From NCBI GenBank assembly GCA_021767625.1, contig JAASTB010000028.1, forward strand, positions 1 through 14,153: a stretch of DNA of 14,153 bases. Reading direction: 5' to 3'. A program made the translations under genes and the position numbers. Of the stretch, positions 5,702 through 13,395 are shown piece by piece. The notes below the pieces were generated by a model. It was not told the origin of the DNA and did not search any database. It saw nothing but the letters and a program-made list of their open reading frames with translations. Within the stretch, counting starts at the first letter, position 1; each line of letters starts with the position of its first letter. This DNA is from Wenzhouxiangella sp. (lineage in GTDB: Bacteria; Pseudomonadota; Gammaproteobacteria; Xanthomonadales; Wenzhouxiangellaceae).

Positions 5702-8499
5702 GCCGTGATCCGCGTGCCGGGAGCGAGGCTGGCAACGGCGCGGTGGCGCGCCTGCGGGAGGTGTCCCTGCGCTACGGTAAGGTGTGCGCGCTTGACGCCG
5801 TCGATCTCGACATTCCGGTCGGGTGCCTCGCAGGGCTGATCGGCCCGGACGGGGTCGGCAAGTCGAGCCTGCTGGCGCTCGTCGCCGGCGCCCGAAGGAT
5901 CCAGGCGGGGACGGTCGAGGTGCTGGGCGGTGACATGGGCAGCGCCCGTTATCGCCGCGTGGCCTGTCCGCGCATCGCCTACATGCCGCAGGGGCTGGGC
6001 CGCAACCTCTATCCGACGCTCTCGGTGTTCGAGAACCTCGAGTTCTTCGGCCGCCTGTTCGGGCACGACGGCGACGAGCGGAGGCGGCGCATCGCCGCGC
6101 TGACCCGGGCCACGGGGCTCGCGCCATTCATCGACCGTCCCGCCGGCAAGCTCTCCGGCGGCATGAAGCAGAAGCTCGGCCTGTGCTGCGCGCTGATCCA
6201 CGACCCGGACCTGCTGATCCTCGACGAGCCTACCACCGGCGTCGATCCCCTCTCGCGGCGGCAGTTCTGGGACCTGATCGACAGCACCCGCCGCACCCAG
6301 CCCGGCATGAGCGTGCTGGTGGCCACCGCCTACATGGAGGAGGCGGCGCGCTTCGACTGGCTGGCGGCGATGGACGGCGGACGCCTGCTGGCCACGGACA
6401 CTCCCGAAGGACTGATGCGGCAGACGCGCACGCAGTCGCTGGAAGCGGCCTTCATCGCCCTGCTGCCGGAGGAGAAGCGCCGCGCCTATCGGCCGGTGGA
6501 GATTCCGCCGCGCACGGCCGAGGCCGATGGGAAAACCGTGATCGAGGCGCAGGATCTGACCATGCGCTTCGGCGATTTCACCGCCGTCGACCATGTCTCC
6601 TTCCGCATCGGCCGCGGCGAGATCTTCGGCTTCGTCGGGTCCAACGGCTGCGGCAAGACGACAACGATGAAGATGCTCACCGGCCTGCTGCCGCCCAGCG
6701 AAGGCCGCGCCTGGCTGTTCGGGCAGGAGGTGGACCCGCACGATCTGGCGACTCGCCGCCGCGTCGGCTACATGTCGCAGTTCTTCTCGCTCTACTCCGA
6801 GCTGACCGTGCGCCAGAACCTGGCGCTGCACGCCCGGCTGTTCCACGTGCCCGCCGCCGGGATCCCGCAGCGGGTCGAGGAGATGGCTGTGCGTTTCGAC
6901 CTCGGCGCGGTACTCGACACCCTGCCGGGGAAGTTGCCGCTGGGCGTGCGCCAGCGCCTGTCGCTGGCGGTCGCCATGATCCACAAGCCGCAGATACTGA
7001 TCCTGGACGAGCCCACCTCCGGCGTGGACCCGGTGGCTCGCGACACCTTCTGGCGCATCCTCGGGCAGCTCTCCCGCGGCGACGGCGTCACCATCTTCAT
7101 CTCCACCCATTTCATGAACGAGGCCGAGCGCTGTGACCGCCTCTCGCTCATGCACGCCGGCCGGGTGTTGGTCACCGACACGCCGGCGGTGATCGTGCAG
7201 CAGCGGGGAGTCGGGAGCCTGGAAGAGGCCTTCATCCATTATCTCGAGGACGCCGCCGGCGAAGGCGGAGCCGCCGCCGCGCCGGACGGCGCCGAGGACA
7301 GCCCGGTAACCGCCGGCAAGGTGGGCGGGGGCGCGAGCGGCCATGAAGGCGGGTCCGGCGGCGGACGCCGGTTCTTCGATCCCCGCCGCATGGCGAGCTA
7401 CGCCCGGCGCGAAGCGATGGAGCTGCGCCGCGATCCGATCCGCCTGACCCTGGCGCTGGTCGGCAGCGTCGTGCTGATGTTTGTGATGGGTTACGGCATC
7501 AGCCTCGATGTCGAGGATCTCACCTTCGCGATCCTGGACCGCGACCAGACCACCGTCAGCCGCGACTACGCGCTCAACATCGCCGGCTCCCGCTACTTCG
7601 TCGAGCAGCCACCGATCAGCGACTACGACGAGCTCGACCGGCGCATGCGCGGTGGGACGCTCGGCCTGGCGATCGAGATCCCGGCCGGTTTTGCCCGCGA
7701 TCTCGCCCGGCGCCGGCCGGTGGAGATCGGCGCCTGGATCGACGGCGCCATGCCCCAGCGTGCGGAGACGATCCGCGGCTACGTGCAGGGCATGCACGCC
7801 CACTGGCTCGTGACCCAGGCGCGGGAGGCCGGCCATGGCGGTGCCCTGGACGGGCTGGTCAACCTGGAAACCCGCTTCCGCTACAACCCCGACCTCGAGA
7901 GCCTGGTTGCTATGGTGCCGGCCGTCATCCCGCTGCTGCTTATGCTGATCCCGGCCATGCTCGCGGCGCTCAGCGTGGTGCAGGAGAAGGAGCTCGGCTC
8001 GATCACCAACTTCTATGTCACGCCCACCACCCGGCTCGAATTCCTGCTCGGCAAGCAGTTCCCTTATGTGGCGCTGTCTTTCCTTAGCTTCCTGCTGCTC
8101 ACGCTGTTCGCGGTGACGGTTTTCGGGGTGCCGCTGGAGGGCAGCTTCCTGACGCTGGCCGCCGGCGCCCTGCTCTATGTCGGCGCCGCCACCGCGCTGG
8201 GACTGCTGATCTCCAGCTTCATGCGCAGCCAGATCGCGGCGCTGTTCGGCACGGCGGTGCTCACCCTCCTGCCGGCGGCTAGCTTCTCCGGAATGATCGA
8301 CCCGGTGTCCTCGCTGGAAGGAGCGGGCCGGCTGATCGGCGAGCTCTATCCGACCACGCATTTCCTGACCATCGCCCGCGGCACCTTCTCCAAGGCCCTG
8401 GATTTCTCCGACCTGCAGGCCGCCTTCGTGCCGCTGGCGCTGGCGGTGCCCATCCTGATCGGGCTCGCCGCCGCGCTGCTGCGCAAGCAGGAGACCTGA
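5698..8499 (+). CDS. rbbA: RbbA-type fused ABC transporter (ATPase-ATPase-permease)
   Basis: This 933-residue inner-membrane protein carries two nucleotide-binding domains and one ABC-2 permease domain, the architecture of E. coli RbbA (YhiH), reported as a ribosome-associated ATPase. NBD1 has Walker A GPDGVGKSS (49-57, Lys55), signature LSGGM (152-156) and Walker B LLILDEP (172-178). NBD2 has Walker A GSNGCGKTT (from 314, Lys320) and Walker B ILILDEP (433-439), but its signature reads LPLGV (413-417) instead of LSGGQ, so the two ATP sites are probably unequal. A Gly/Ala-rich linker (about 520-560) leads to a membrane segment near 580-600, a periplasmic loop, and five or so C-terminal membrane segments with the ABC-2 motif EKELGSITNFYVTP. 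It overlaps the adaptor gene by 4 bp and is followed directly by a yhhJ-like gene. Export of a toxic compound is the likely role; substrate unknown. Confidence 0.93.
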   Translation: MSRDPRAGSEAGNGAVARLREVSLRYGKVCALDAVDLDIPVGCLAGLIGPDGVGKSSLLALVAGARRIQAGTVEVLGGDMGSARYRRVACPRIAYMPQGLGRNLYPTLSVFENLEFFGRLFGHDGDERRRRIAALTRATGLAPFIDRPAGKLSGGMKQKLGLCCALIHDPDLLILDEPTTGVDPLSRRQFWDLIDSTRRTQPGMSVLVATAYMEEAARFDWLAAMDGGRLLATDTPEGLMRQTRTQSLEAAFIALLPEEKRRAYRPVEIPPRTAEADGKTVIEAQDLTMRFGDFTAVDHVSFRIGRGEIFGFVGSNGCGKTTTMKMLTGLLPPSEGRAWLFGQEVDPHDLATRRRVGYMSQFFSLYSELTVRQNLALHARLFHVPAAGIPQRVEEMAVRFDLGAVLDTLPGKLPLGVRQRLSLAVAMIHKPQILILDEPTSGVDPVARDTFWRILGQLSRGDGVTIFISTHFMNEAERCDRLSLMHAGRVLVTDTPAVIVQQRGVGSLEEAFIHYLEDAAGEGGAAAAPDGAEDSPVTAGKVGGGASGHEGGSGGGRRFFDPRRMASYARREAMELRRDPIRLTLALVGSVVLMFVMGYGISLDVEDLTFAILDRDQTTVSRDYALNIAGSRYFVEQPPISDYDELDRRMRGGTLGLAIEIPAGFARDLARRRPVEIGAWIDGAMPQRAETIRGYVQGMHAHWLVTQAREAGHGGALDGLVNLETRFRYNPDLESLVAMVPAVIPLLLMLIPAMLAALSVVQEKELGSITNFYVTPTTRLEFLLGKQFPYVALSFLSFLLLTLFAVTVFGVPLEGSFLTLAAGALLYVGAATALGLLISSFMRSQIAALFGTAVLTLLPAASFSGMIDPVSSLEGAGRLIGELYPTTHFLTIARGTFSKALDFSDLQAAFVPLALAVPILIGLAAALLRKQET

Positions 8500-8502
8500 G
8501 CC

Positions 8503-9624
8503 GTGCGCGCCGCGAACGTCCTGCATCTGGGCGTCAAGGAGATGCGCAGCCTCGCCCGCGACCCGATCATGCTGGTGCTGATCGTCTACGCCTTTACCCT
8601 TTCGGTGTACACGGCAGCGACGGCCATGCCGGAGACCCTCAACCGGGCGCCGATCGCGGTGGTCAACGAGGACCGCTCGCCGCTGTCCTGGCGCATCGTC
8701 AACGCCTTCTACCCGCCGTATTTCCTTTCGCCCAAGCTGATCACCCAGGCCGAGATGGAAGCCCGCATGGACGCCGGCCTCGATACCTTCGCCCTCGACA
8801 TCCCGCCCGACTTCCAGCGCGACGTCCTGCGCGGCCGCCGGCCGACAATCCAGCTCAACGTGGACGCCACGCGCATGACCCAGGCCTTCACCGGAAGCGG
8901 CTACATCCAGACCATCGTCAGCGACGAGGTGCGTGGCTTTGCGCAGCGCTACCGCGAGATGGCCGAGCCCCCGGTCGAGCTCGCCCTGCGGGTGCGCTTC
9001 AACCCGCAGCTCAACAAGTCCTGGTTCGGAAGCGTCATGCAGGTCATCAACAACGTGACCATGCTCTCCATCGTGCTGACCGGCGCGGCGCTGATCCGCG
9101 AGCGCGAGCACGGCACGGTCGAGCACCTGCTGGTCATGCCGGTCACCCCCTTCGAGATCATGAGCAGCAAAGTCTGGTCCATGGGTCTGGTGGTGCTCGC
9201 CGCATCCGCCTTCTCGCTCGTCTTCGTGGTGCAGGGGCTGCTGTCCGTCCCGATCGAAGGCTCGCTCGCGCTGTTCCTGGCCGGCGCGGCCCTGCATCTG
9301 TTCGCCACCACCTCCATGGGCATTTTCCTGGCCACGCTGGCCCGCTCCATGCCGCAGTTCGCCTTGCTGCTCATGCTGGTGCTGCTGCCGCTGCAAATGC
9401 TCTCGGGCGCCAGCACGCCGCGCGAGAGCATGCCGGAGGCCGTCCAGACGCTCATGCTCGCCGCGCCCAACACCCATTTCGTGATGCTCGCCCAGGCCAT
9501 CCTCTACCGCGGCGCGGGGCTCGCCGCCGTCTGGCCGCAGCTCTTGGCGCTGGCCGCCATCGGCGGGGTATTGTTCACGGTCTCGCTGGCCCGCTTCCGG
9601 CGAACCATCGGCGGCATGGCGTAA
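8503..9624 (+). CDS. yhhJ: ABC-2 type permease, YhhJ family
   Basis: This 373-residue inner-membrane permease is the second membrane subunit expected to pair with the RbbA-type fusion. It has an N-terminal membrane segment (about 20-40), a large periplasmic domain (INRAP..VVNEDRSPLSWRIV and a VDATRMTQAFTGSGYIQ stretch), and a C-terminal block of about five membrane segments containing the ABC-2 motif REREHGTVEHLLVMPVTPFE. The residue pattern is close to E. coli YhhJ along its length, to the final RFRRTIGGMA. It starts with GTG three bases after the rbbA stop; AGGAG inside the end of rbbA serves as the ribosome site, so translation is coupled. Nothing is truncated. It closes the operon; no clear terminator is seen after it. 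Confidence 0.92.
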   Translation: MRAANVLHLGVKEMRSLARDPIMLVLIVYAFTLSVYTAATAMPETLNRAPIAVVNEDRSPLSWRIVNAFYPPYFLSPKLITQAEMEARMDAGLDTFALDIPPDFQRDVLRGRRPTIQLNVDATRMTQAFTGSGYIQTIVSDEVRGFAQRYREMAEPPVELALRVRFNPQLNKSWFGSVMQVINNVTMLSIVLTGAALIREREHGTVEHLLVMPVTPFEIMSSKVWSMGLVVLAASAFSLVFVVQGLLSVPIEGSLALFLAGAALHLFATTSMGIFLATLARSMPQFALLLMLVLLPLQMLSGASTPRESMPEAVQTLMLAAPNTHFVMLAQAILYRGAGLAAVWPQLLALAAIGGVLFTVSLARFRRTIGGMA

Positions 9625-10020
9625 GCGGCGCCGGTACCGTTCGAAACCTGACGAACAGCAGCCAAACGGATTGCACGCAGCCCGCCAATGTCGCGGATGC
9701 CGATGTGGCGCCCCCGGCAACGGGTCAGCCCCGCTGGCAAAGATGCGTGATGATGCGGCTGACTGTCTTCGTGGCCAGACGCAGTGAATCGGCGATATCC
9801 CGGCGGCATAGTGATCTTGACCAGAACTGCCTTGCCGACTCACCGGTCATAGCGCCGGCGGGCAAATGCTTGGCCTGATGCCCAATCACGGCAGCTTGCA
9901 ACGCGTGGTTAAGGTGGCGGTCCCTGTCCCCCATCGAGTCGGTCCAGCGGTCGACAGTCTTCGGGCACCGCTATAGCCAACGACGTGAATAGCAGTCGAT
10001 TCGCGTAACATTCCTGGCAA
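9625..10020. other. Intergenic stretch with a regulator remnant
   Basis: The convergent gap between the exporter operon and the EamA gene. It contains a frameshifted Crp/Fnr-type fragment on the minus strand (about 9650-9820) and, at 9918-9930, a GGTCCCTGTCCCC block sharing GGGACAGG (inverted) with 443-450. No intact gene or clear terminator is seen. Confidence 0.5.
9650..9820 (-). pseudogene. Frameshifted C-terminal fragment of a Crp/Fnr-family regulator
   Basis: On the minus strand one frame (about 9817 to 9728) reads SLCRRDIADSLRLATKTVSR then IITHLCQRG and stops at TGA (9727-9725). This is the helix-turn-helix of Fnr-like proteins (typical form SRRDIADYLGLTIETVSR). The neighbouring frame continues at the same point with GLTRCRGRHIGIRDIGGLRAI, which matches the following wing and tail (GLIRVRGRHIEILD..GLRAL). 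One base missing in the G run at about 9734-9737 explains the break. In the recognition helix the usual Glu of E-x-x-S-R is Lys, while Ser and Arg remain. The upstream sensor domain is not recognisable, so the gene is both truncated and frameshifted. It sits tail-to-tail with the exporter operon that carries an FNR-type box at its front. Confidence 0.7.
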
Positions 10021-10935
10021 TCAGGCGTATTGGCAAGGATGTACGGCTTGGCTTTCCCGGCCGCGGGACATTTCCCGCGTCAGCCAGAAGCCGGCGCCGA
10101 GCAGTAATGCGCCCCCATGGATCATCCCTCGCCCCGGTACCTCGGCGAAGATCAGGTAGCCCAAGGTCGCGGCCACCACCGGCGAGACGATGATGTCGAC
10201 CAGCGCATAGACATCGGCATTGAGCGACTTCAATACGATGGAAATACCGAAGTAGGCGAAGCCGGTAGAGATCACCCCCAGGCCCGCCGCCCAGAGCATC
10301 ACCGGCAGCGTCACGCCGAGTGCCGGATAGGCGATGGTGGTCGCCACTCGGCCGGGACCGGCGATCCACAGGAAGGGAGAGAGCACCAGCGCCGCCACCA
10401 GCAGCGACCAGGCGATGTCGTTGCCGGTCTCGGTTTTACCCTCGTAGCGCATGTAAGTGACCATCGCGGCGTAGATCGCGCCGGTGGCCAGAGCCACCAG
10501 GTTGCCCAGCATATGGCCGCCGCCGAGCGGATTGGCGAGCGCGATCCCTGTCAGCGCGATGGCGAAGATGAGGATATAGCTCCGGCGCGCCTTCTCGCCC
10601 AGGAACAGCGCCGAGAAGATGAACACGAAGAACGGCGCCACGCTCCAGAAGATCACCGCGTTGGCGATCGGCACGAGCGACATGGCGAAGTTGAATACAC
10701 CGCCCTGCGCCGCGATCAGCACGCCGATGATGGTCGTGTCCTTGACGTTGCCTTTCGGGAACCGGGGCCATTGCCGAGTGACCAGGGCCCGGGCGACAAA
10801 CAGAAAGGCGGCCGCGAAGGCCATCGCGTAGAAGGTCAATGTCTGGACCGGGATGCGCCCGTCGGTGAGCTTGACGAACACGCCGATGGTCGCCTCCGAG
10901 ACCGTGATCAACGCGAGCAGGAGCAGGGTCTTCAT
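10021..10935 (-). CDS. EamA/DMT-superfamily transporter
   Basis: This 304-residue inner-membrane protein has about ten membrane segments in two EamA repeats (about 1-135 and 148-290), the fold of the drug/metabolite transporter superfamily, which exports or imports small metabolites. Typical features are the N-terminal MKTLLLLALITVSEATIG segment, the end of repeat 1 (FIFSALFLGEKARRSYILIFAIAL) and the end of repeat 2 (PVVAATLGYLIFAEVPGRG..GGALLLGAGFWL). It starts at ATG 10935, overlapping the CDF stop by ATGA (10932-10935), so it is translationally coupled to the cation transporter gene. A longer reading through the frame upstream (to 11955) is antisense noise over the CDF gene. The substrate is unknown; coupling to a CDF protein hints at metal or stress physiology but does not prove it. 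Confidence 0.9.
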   Translation of the reverse strand: MKTLLLLALITVSEATIGVFVKLTDGRIPVQTLTFYAMAFAAAFLFVARALVTRQWPRFPKGNVKDTTIIGVLIAAQGGVFNFAMSLVPIANAVIFWSVAPFFVFIFSALFLGEKARRSYILIFAIALTGIALANPLGGGHMLGNLVALATGAIYAAMVTYMRYEGKTETGNDIAWSLLVAALVLSPFLWIAGPGRVATTIAYPALGVTLPVMLWAAGLGVISTGFAYFGISIVLKSLNADVYALVDIIVSPVVAATLGYLIFAEVPGRGMIHGGALLLGAGFWLTREMSRGRESQAVHPCQYA

Positions 10936-11870
10936 GTCGAGCGCTCGTCCGGCGTGCGGGTGATGTCGATCGCCTCGGCGCCGGATTCGTCCAGGCAGGC
11001 GGTTTCGACCTGCAGGGTGGCGAAGAAGAAGCCGTAGTCTTCCATGAGCATTCGATAGGCCGTGGCCAGCACCGTCTGGGGGTCGGCACTGTCGTCGACT
11101 CGCAAATGGCCGGAAAAGACGTAGCGGCCGCTGGTCAGGGCCGAGGCGTGGACATGGTGGACATCTACGACTCCTCCGAGCGCCTCCAGCGCCGCCGTAA
11201 TCTCGGGCAGGCTCACGTCGGCGGGCGTGCCCGCCATCAGCAGGTGCGCGGCATCCCGCAGGATGCCCCAGCTCGCCCACAGCAGCACCAGCCCGAAGCC
11301 CATGCCCAGCAGCGGGTCGATCAGCACAAAGCCGGTGAAGTGGATGACCAGGGCGGTCACGATGATGATCAGGCTGCCGACGAAGGTCTGGATGATGTGC
11401 CACAGGGCGCCCTTGACGTTCAGGTCGCTGCGGCTCTGCTTCCAGATCAGACTCAGCGAAATGAATTCGGTGATCAGCCCGCCGGCCGCCGCCAGAAGCA
11501 TGGGCCCCGGAGGCAGGTCGATGGGCTCGGCCAGCCGAATCGCGCCCATGGCGAGCACGACCAGCGCCATGCCCAGCAGGAAGCCGCCGTTGACCAGCGC
11601 GCCGATGAGCTCGGCCCGGTACCAGCCGAAGCTGCGCTGCTCGTCGGCGGGGCGTCGGGCGAGCCGGGCGGCGAGGATCGCCACCAGCACGCCCCCGACC
11701 GCCGAGAAGGTATGGAAGGCGTCGGAGATCACCGCGATCGAGCCCGTCCACAGCCCGATCGCGATCTCGATGACGAAATAGACGCCCGTCAGCCAGGCGG
11801 AAATGGCCATGCCGCGGCCGCTCGACGGCATGTGCCCTGCATGGCCGTGTGTACCGTGTGGAGGATGCAT
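10932..11870 (-). CDS. Cation diffusion facilitator (CDF) transporter with altered metal sites
   Basis: This 312-residue inner-membrane protein has six membrane segments and a C-terminal cytoplasmic domain (about 218-300), the CDF layout that moves Zn, Co, Cd, Fe or Mn out by proton exchange. The N-terminus is His-rich (HPPHGTHGHAGH). Segment 2 reads SDAFHTFSAVGG and segment 5 reads GALWHIIQTFVGS. In canonical zinc CDF proteins (CzcD, ZitB) both segments carry HxxxD. Here His53 and His158 remain, but the partner positions are Ala57 and Thr162. Other family marks persist: FGWYRAELIGALVN in segment 3 and the cytoplasmic VDVHHVHASAL. The start ATG at 11870 has GGAGCG nine bases ahead. Its stop overlaps the EamA start. 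Metal choice may differ, or transport may use other ligands such as Asp50. Confidence 0.9.
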   Translation of the reverse strand: MHPPHGTHGHAGHMPSSGRGMAISAWLTGVYFVIEIAIGLWTGSIAVISDAFHTFSAVGGVLVAILAARLARRPADEQRSFGWYRAELIGALVNGGFLLGMALVVLAMGAIRLAEPIDLPPGPMLLAAAGGLITEFISLSLIWKQSRSDLNVKGALWHIIQTFVGSLIIIVTALVIHFTGFVLIDPLLGMGFGLVLLWASWGILRDAAHLLMAGTPADVSLPEITAALEALGGVVDVHHVHASALTSGRYVFSGHLRVDDSADPQTVLATAYRMLMEDYGFFFATLQVETACLDESGAEAIDITRTPDERST

Positions 11871-12464
11871 CGGTTTTCGCTCCGTGTGTCGGTGTGTATG
11901 GGTCAGCGTTCACCCTGGCGGTCGTCGTCACCGTGTGACGCATCCGCGAAATCATGCCATTGTCGCAGAATGAAAATGGGCGCCAGACGACAGTAGGCGC
12001 GGTACAATTTGCCGAACCGGACCGGGAACACTGCGGAGTTTTGCCGATGACGCATAAACCCTCGGTAACCAGGCGATCCCCGGATCGCGCCCGAAGCGCT
12101 TGCCGCCAGCCCTGGATGAAGATGCGCGGGTGGGGTGCCGCCGGATGCTACCTCAATGACCCCATCCAGAAAGCGTACATGCGGATTGATACTGCCCCAC
12201 AGCGGGTCGAGTTGATCGGCATTCCACTGCGCCCGTTCCCGGGAGACCGGATTGCGGTTGGGGTCGAGTCCGCCTCGATTGCGCAGCCACAGAATCCGGC
12301 CCTTGCGGTGGTGGGGATGGCCGCTATTGAACAGCTCGCCGAGCACCGCCGAGCGGCCGAGGCCCTCCGCTCAGGCTACGCGCAATCGAACCGGCACCAG
12401 GCCACCGATCACGGTCTGGTACGGACGCGGGCTGAGCAGGCTTTCGGGAATCGCCTCATCGAAC
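11871..12464. other. Gene-poor stretch with a conserved-looking minus-strand frame
   Basis: No gene is called with confidence. On the minus strand one frame runs from about 12370 down to 11903 and reads AEGLGRSAVLGELFNSGHPH, then RKGRILWLRN, LDPLWGSINPHVRFLDGVIEV and later LYRAYCRLAPIFILRQWHDF. Just upstream another minus frame ends VIGGLVPVRLRVA followed by a stop. These parts look like conserved protein or a repeated intergenic element rather than random sequence, but there is no good start codon or ribosome site. The promoter of the CDF-EamA pair should lie in the part near 11871-12000. Confidence 0.3.
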
Positions 12465-12473
12465 GTGACAATA

Positions 12474-12770
12474 GTGAGTGAGGGTCTCGAAGGTATCCTG
12501 CTCCTGCTTGGCGTTACCGTGGTGGCGGCGCTCGCATCGCATGCCCTGATCGCAAAGTATCTCGTCGCTTCGCTGGTAGCCGCGTTCTTGTCGGTGGCGG
12601 CGTTCCAGGGTTTGAACTACGCACATCTCGGTTACGTCGATCCGTTTCTTCCCGTTGCGGTCGTGCTCTCGGCTGCGATCTGTTTCGTTCTGAGCCTGGC
12701 AATCGGCCTGCCTTTCCGGCGCAAACGCTTGGAGCAGGCACGTCGCGCCCGCCGGGACAAGCATCCGTGA
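12474..12770 (+). CDS. Small membrane protein, unknown function
   Basis: A product of about 98 residues with three predicted membrane segments: about 5-22 (GILLLLGVTVVAALASHA), 25-42 (YLVASLVAAFLSVAAFQG) and 53-75 (FLPVAVVLSAAICFVLSLAIG). It ends in a strongly basic cytoplasmic tail (RRKRLEQARRARRDKHP). No family is recognised. The start is uncertain: GTG 12474 and GTG 12465 are both in frame and neither has a clear ribosome site, while the frame stays open far upstream through sequence that does not look coding on this strand. Its TGA overlaps the next gene's GTG by four bases, which supports both genes being real and co-translated. Confidence 0.6.
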   Translation: MSEGLEGILLLLGVTVVAALASHALIAKYLVASLVAAFLSVAAFQGLNYAHLGYVDPFLPVAVVLSAAICFVLSLAIGLPFRRKRLEQARRARRDKHP

Positions 12771-13327
12771 ACCGTTCCCCGACGGATAACCCCATCGTTT
12801 TTGGCCGAAAAGGTCCGGGATCGTATGTGGGAGGAGTTCTCGCCCTCCTGTTTGGCGCCGGGGCGTTCTGGTTGGCAGCGGCCCATCCGGGCGAGGAGAA
12901 CGACTGGGTTCCCTGGGCGGTGGGCTCGATGTTTTCGATCGGCGGCCTGTATGCCTTGCTCGGTCGCCGGCGGGTCGTATTCGACCCGGTTTCGCGCCGC
13001 TGGTCCGAGCGCTGGGGAATCCCGTTTCCGGAATTCTCCGACAGCGGCTCGTTCGACCAGATCCGGAAAATCCGCCTCGAACAGAGCCGAGAAAGCGACT
13101 GGGTCGACTCGGACGAAGCGATGAGCGAGGCCGAGCAGAAAGAAGCGGAGTTCCTGAACCACTCCGGCGTTTTCTACATCTGGGTGATTGGCCGCTCGGA
13201 CATGAAAGTCCTCGTCGAGAGCACTTACTACCCGGACAGGGCACAGGCCGTTATCCGGCAACTTCAAGAGATGCTGGATGCCCCGGTCGAGAAGGTCACG
13301 ACGGCCTATACCAAGCACAGGCATTGA
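12767..13327 (+). CDS. Membrane-anchored protein with a cytoplasmic or periplasmic domain, unknown function
   Basis: A 186-residue protein with two membrane segments near the N-terminus (about 21-40 and 47-66), then a short strand pair (RRRVVFDPVSRRWSERWG) and a soluble domain of about 120 residues with an acidic helix (DEAMSEAEQKEAEF) and a VFYIWVIGRSDMKVLVEST strand pair ending in a helix (RAQAVIRQLQEMLD). The strand with FDP..RRWSERWG resembles the membrane-adjacent PH-like fold of many small bacterial proteins, but this is only a suggestion. The start is GTG 12767, overlapping the upstream stop as GTGA. It converges on a minus-strand gene 68 bases away. I do not recognise a named family. 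Confidence 0.7.
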   Translation: MNRSPTDNPIVFGRKGPGSYVGGVLALLFGAGAFWLAAAHPGEENDWVPWAVGSMFSIGGLYALLGRRRVVFDPVSRRWSERWGIPFPEFSDSGSFDQIRKIRLEQSRESDWVDSDEAMSEAEQKEAEFLNHSGVFYIWVIGRSDMKVLVESTYYPDRAQAVIRQLQEMLDAPVEKVTTAYTKHRH

Positions 13328-13395
13328 GAAAACGGATGCCACACGCCCGCCGCTGGAATCGCCTTTTCGGTCGCCGACAAAATCCCCGCGGCGTG

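Noticed and set aside
5638..9843. A 1401-codon open frame on the minus strand across the whole exporter operon
   Set aside because: It is antisense to three well-recognised genes, has a low-complexity His/Gln/Arg/Gly composition and no domain. Long antisense frames arise from GC-rich third-position bias.
10021..11955. A 644-codon minus-strand reading joined onto the EamA protein
   Set aside because: Its first half is an out-of-frame reading of the CDF gene; the EamA protein has its own ATG at 10935 with an ATGA overlap.
11954..12481. Plus-strand frame of 175 codons
   Set aside because: The opposite strand looks more protein-like in the same region, and this frame has no ribosome site or recognisable domain.
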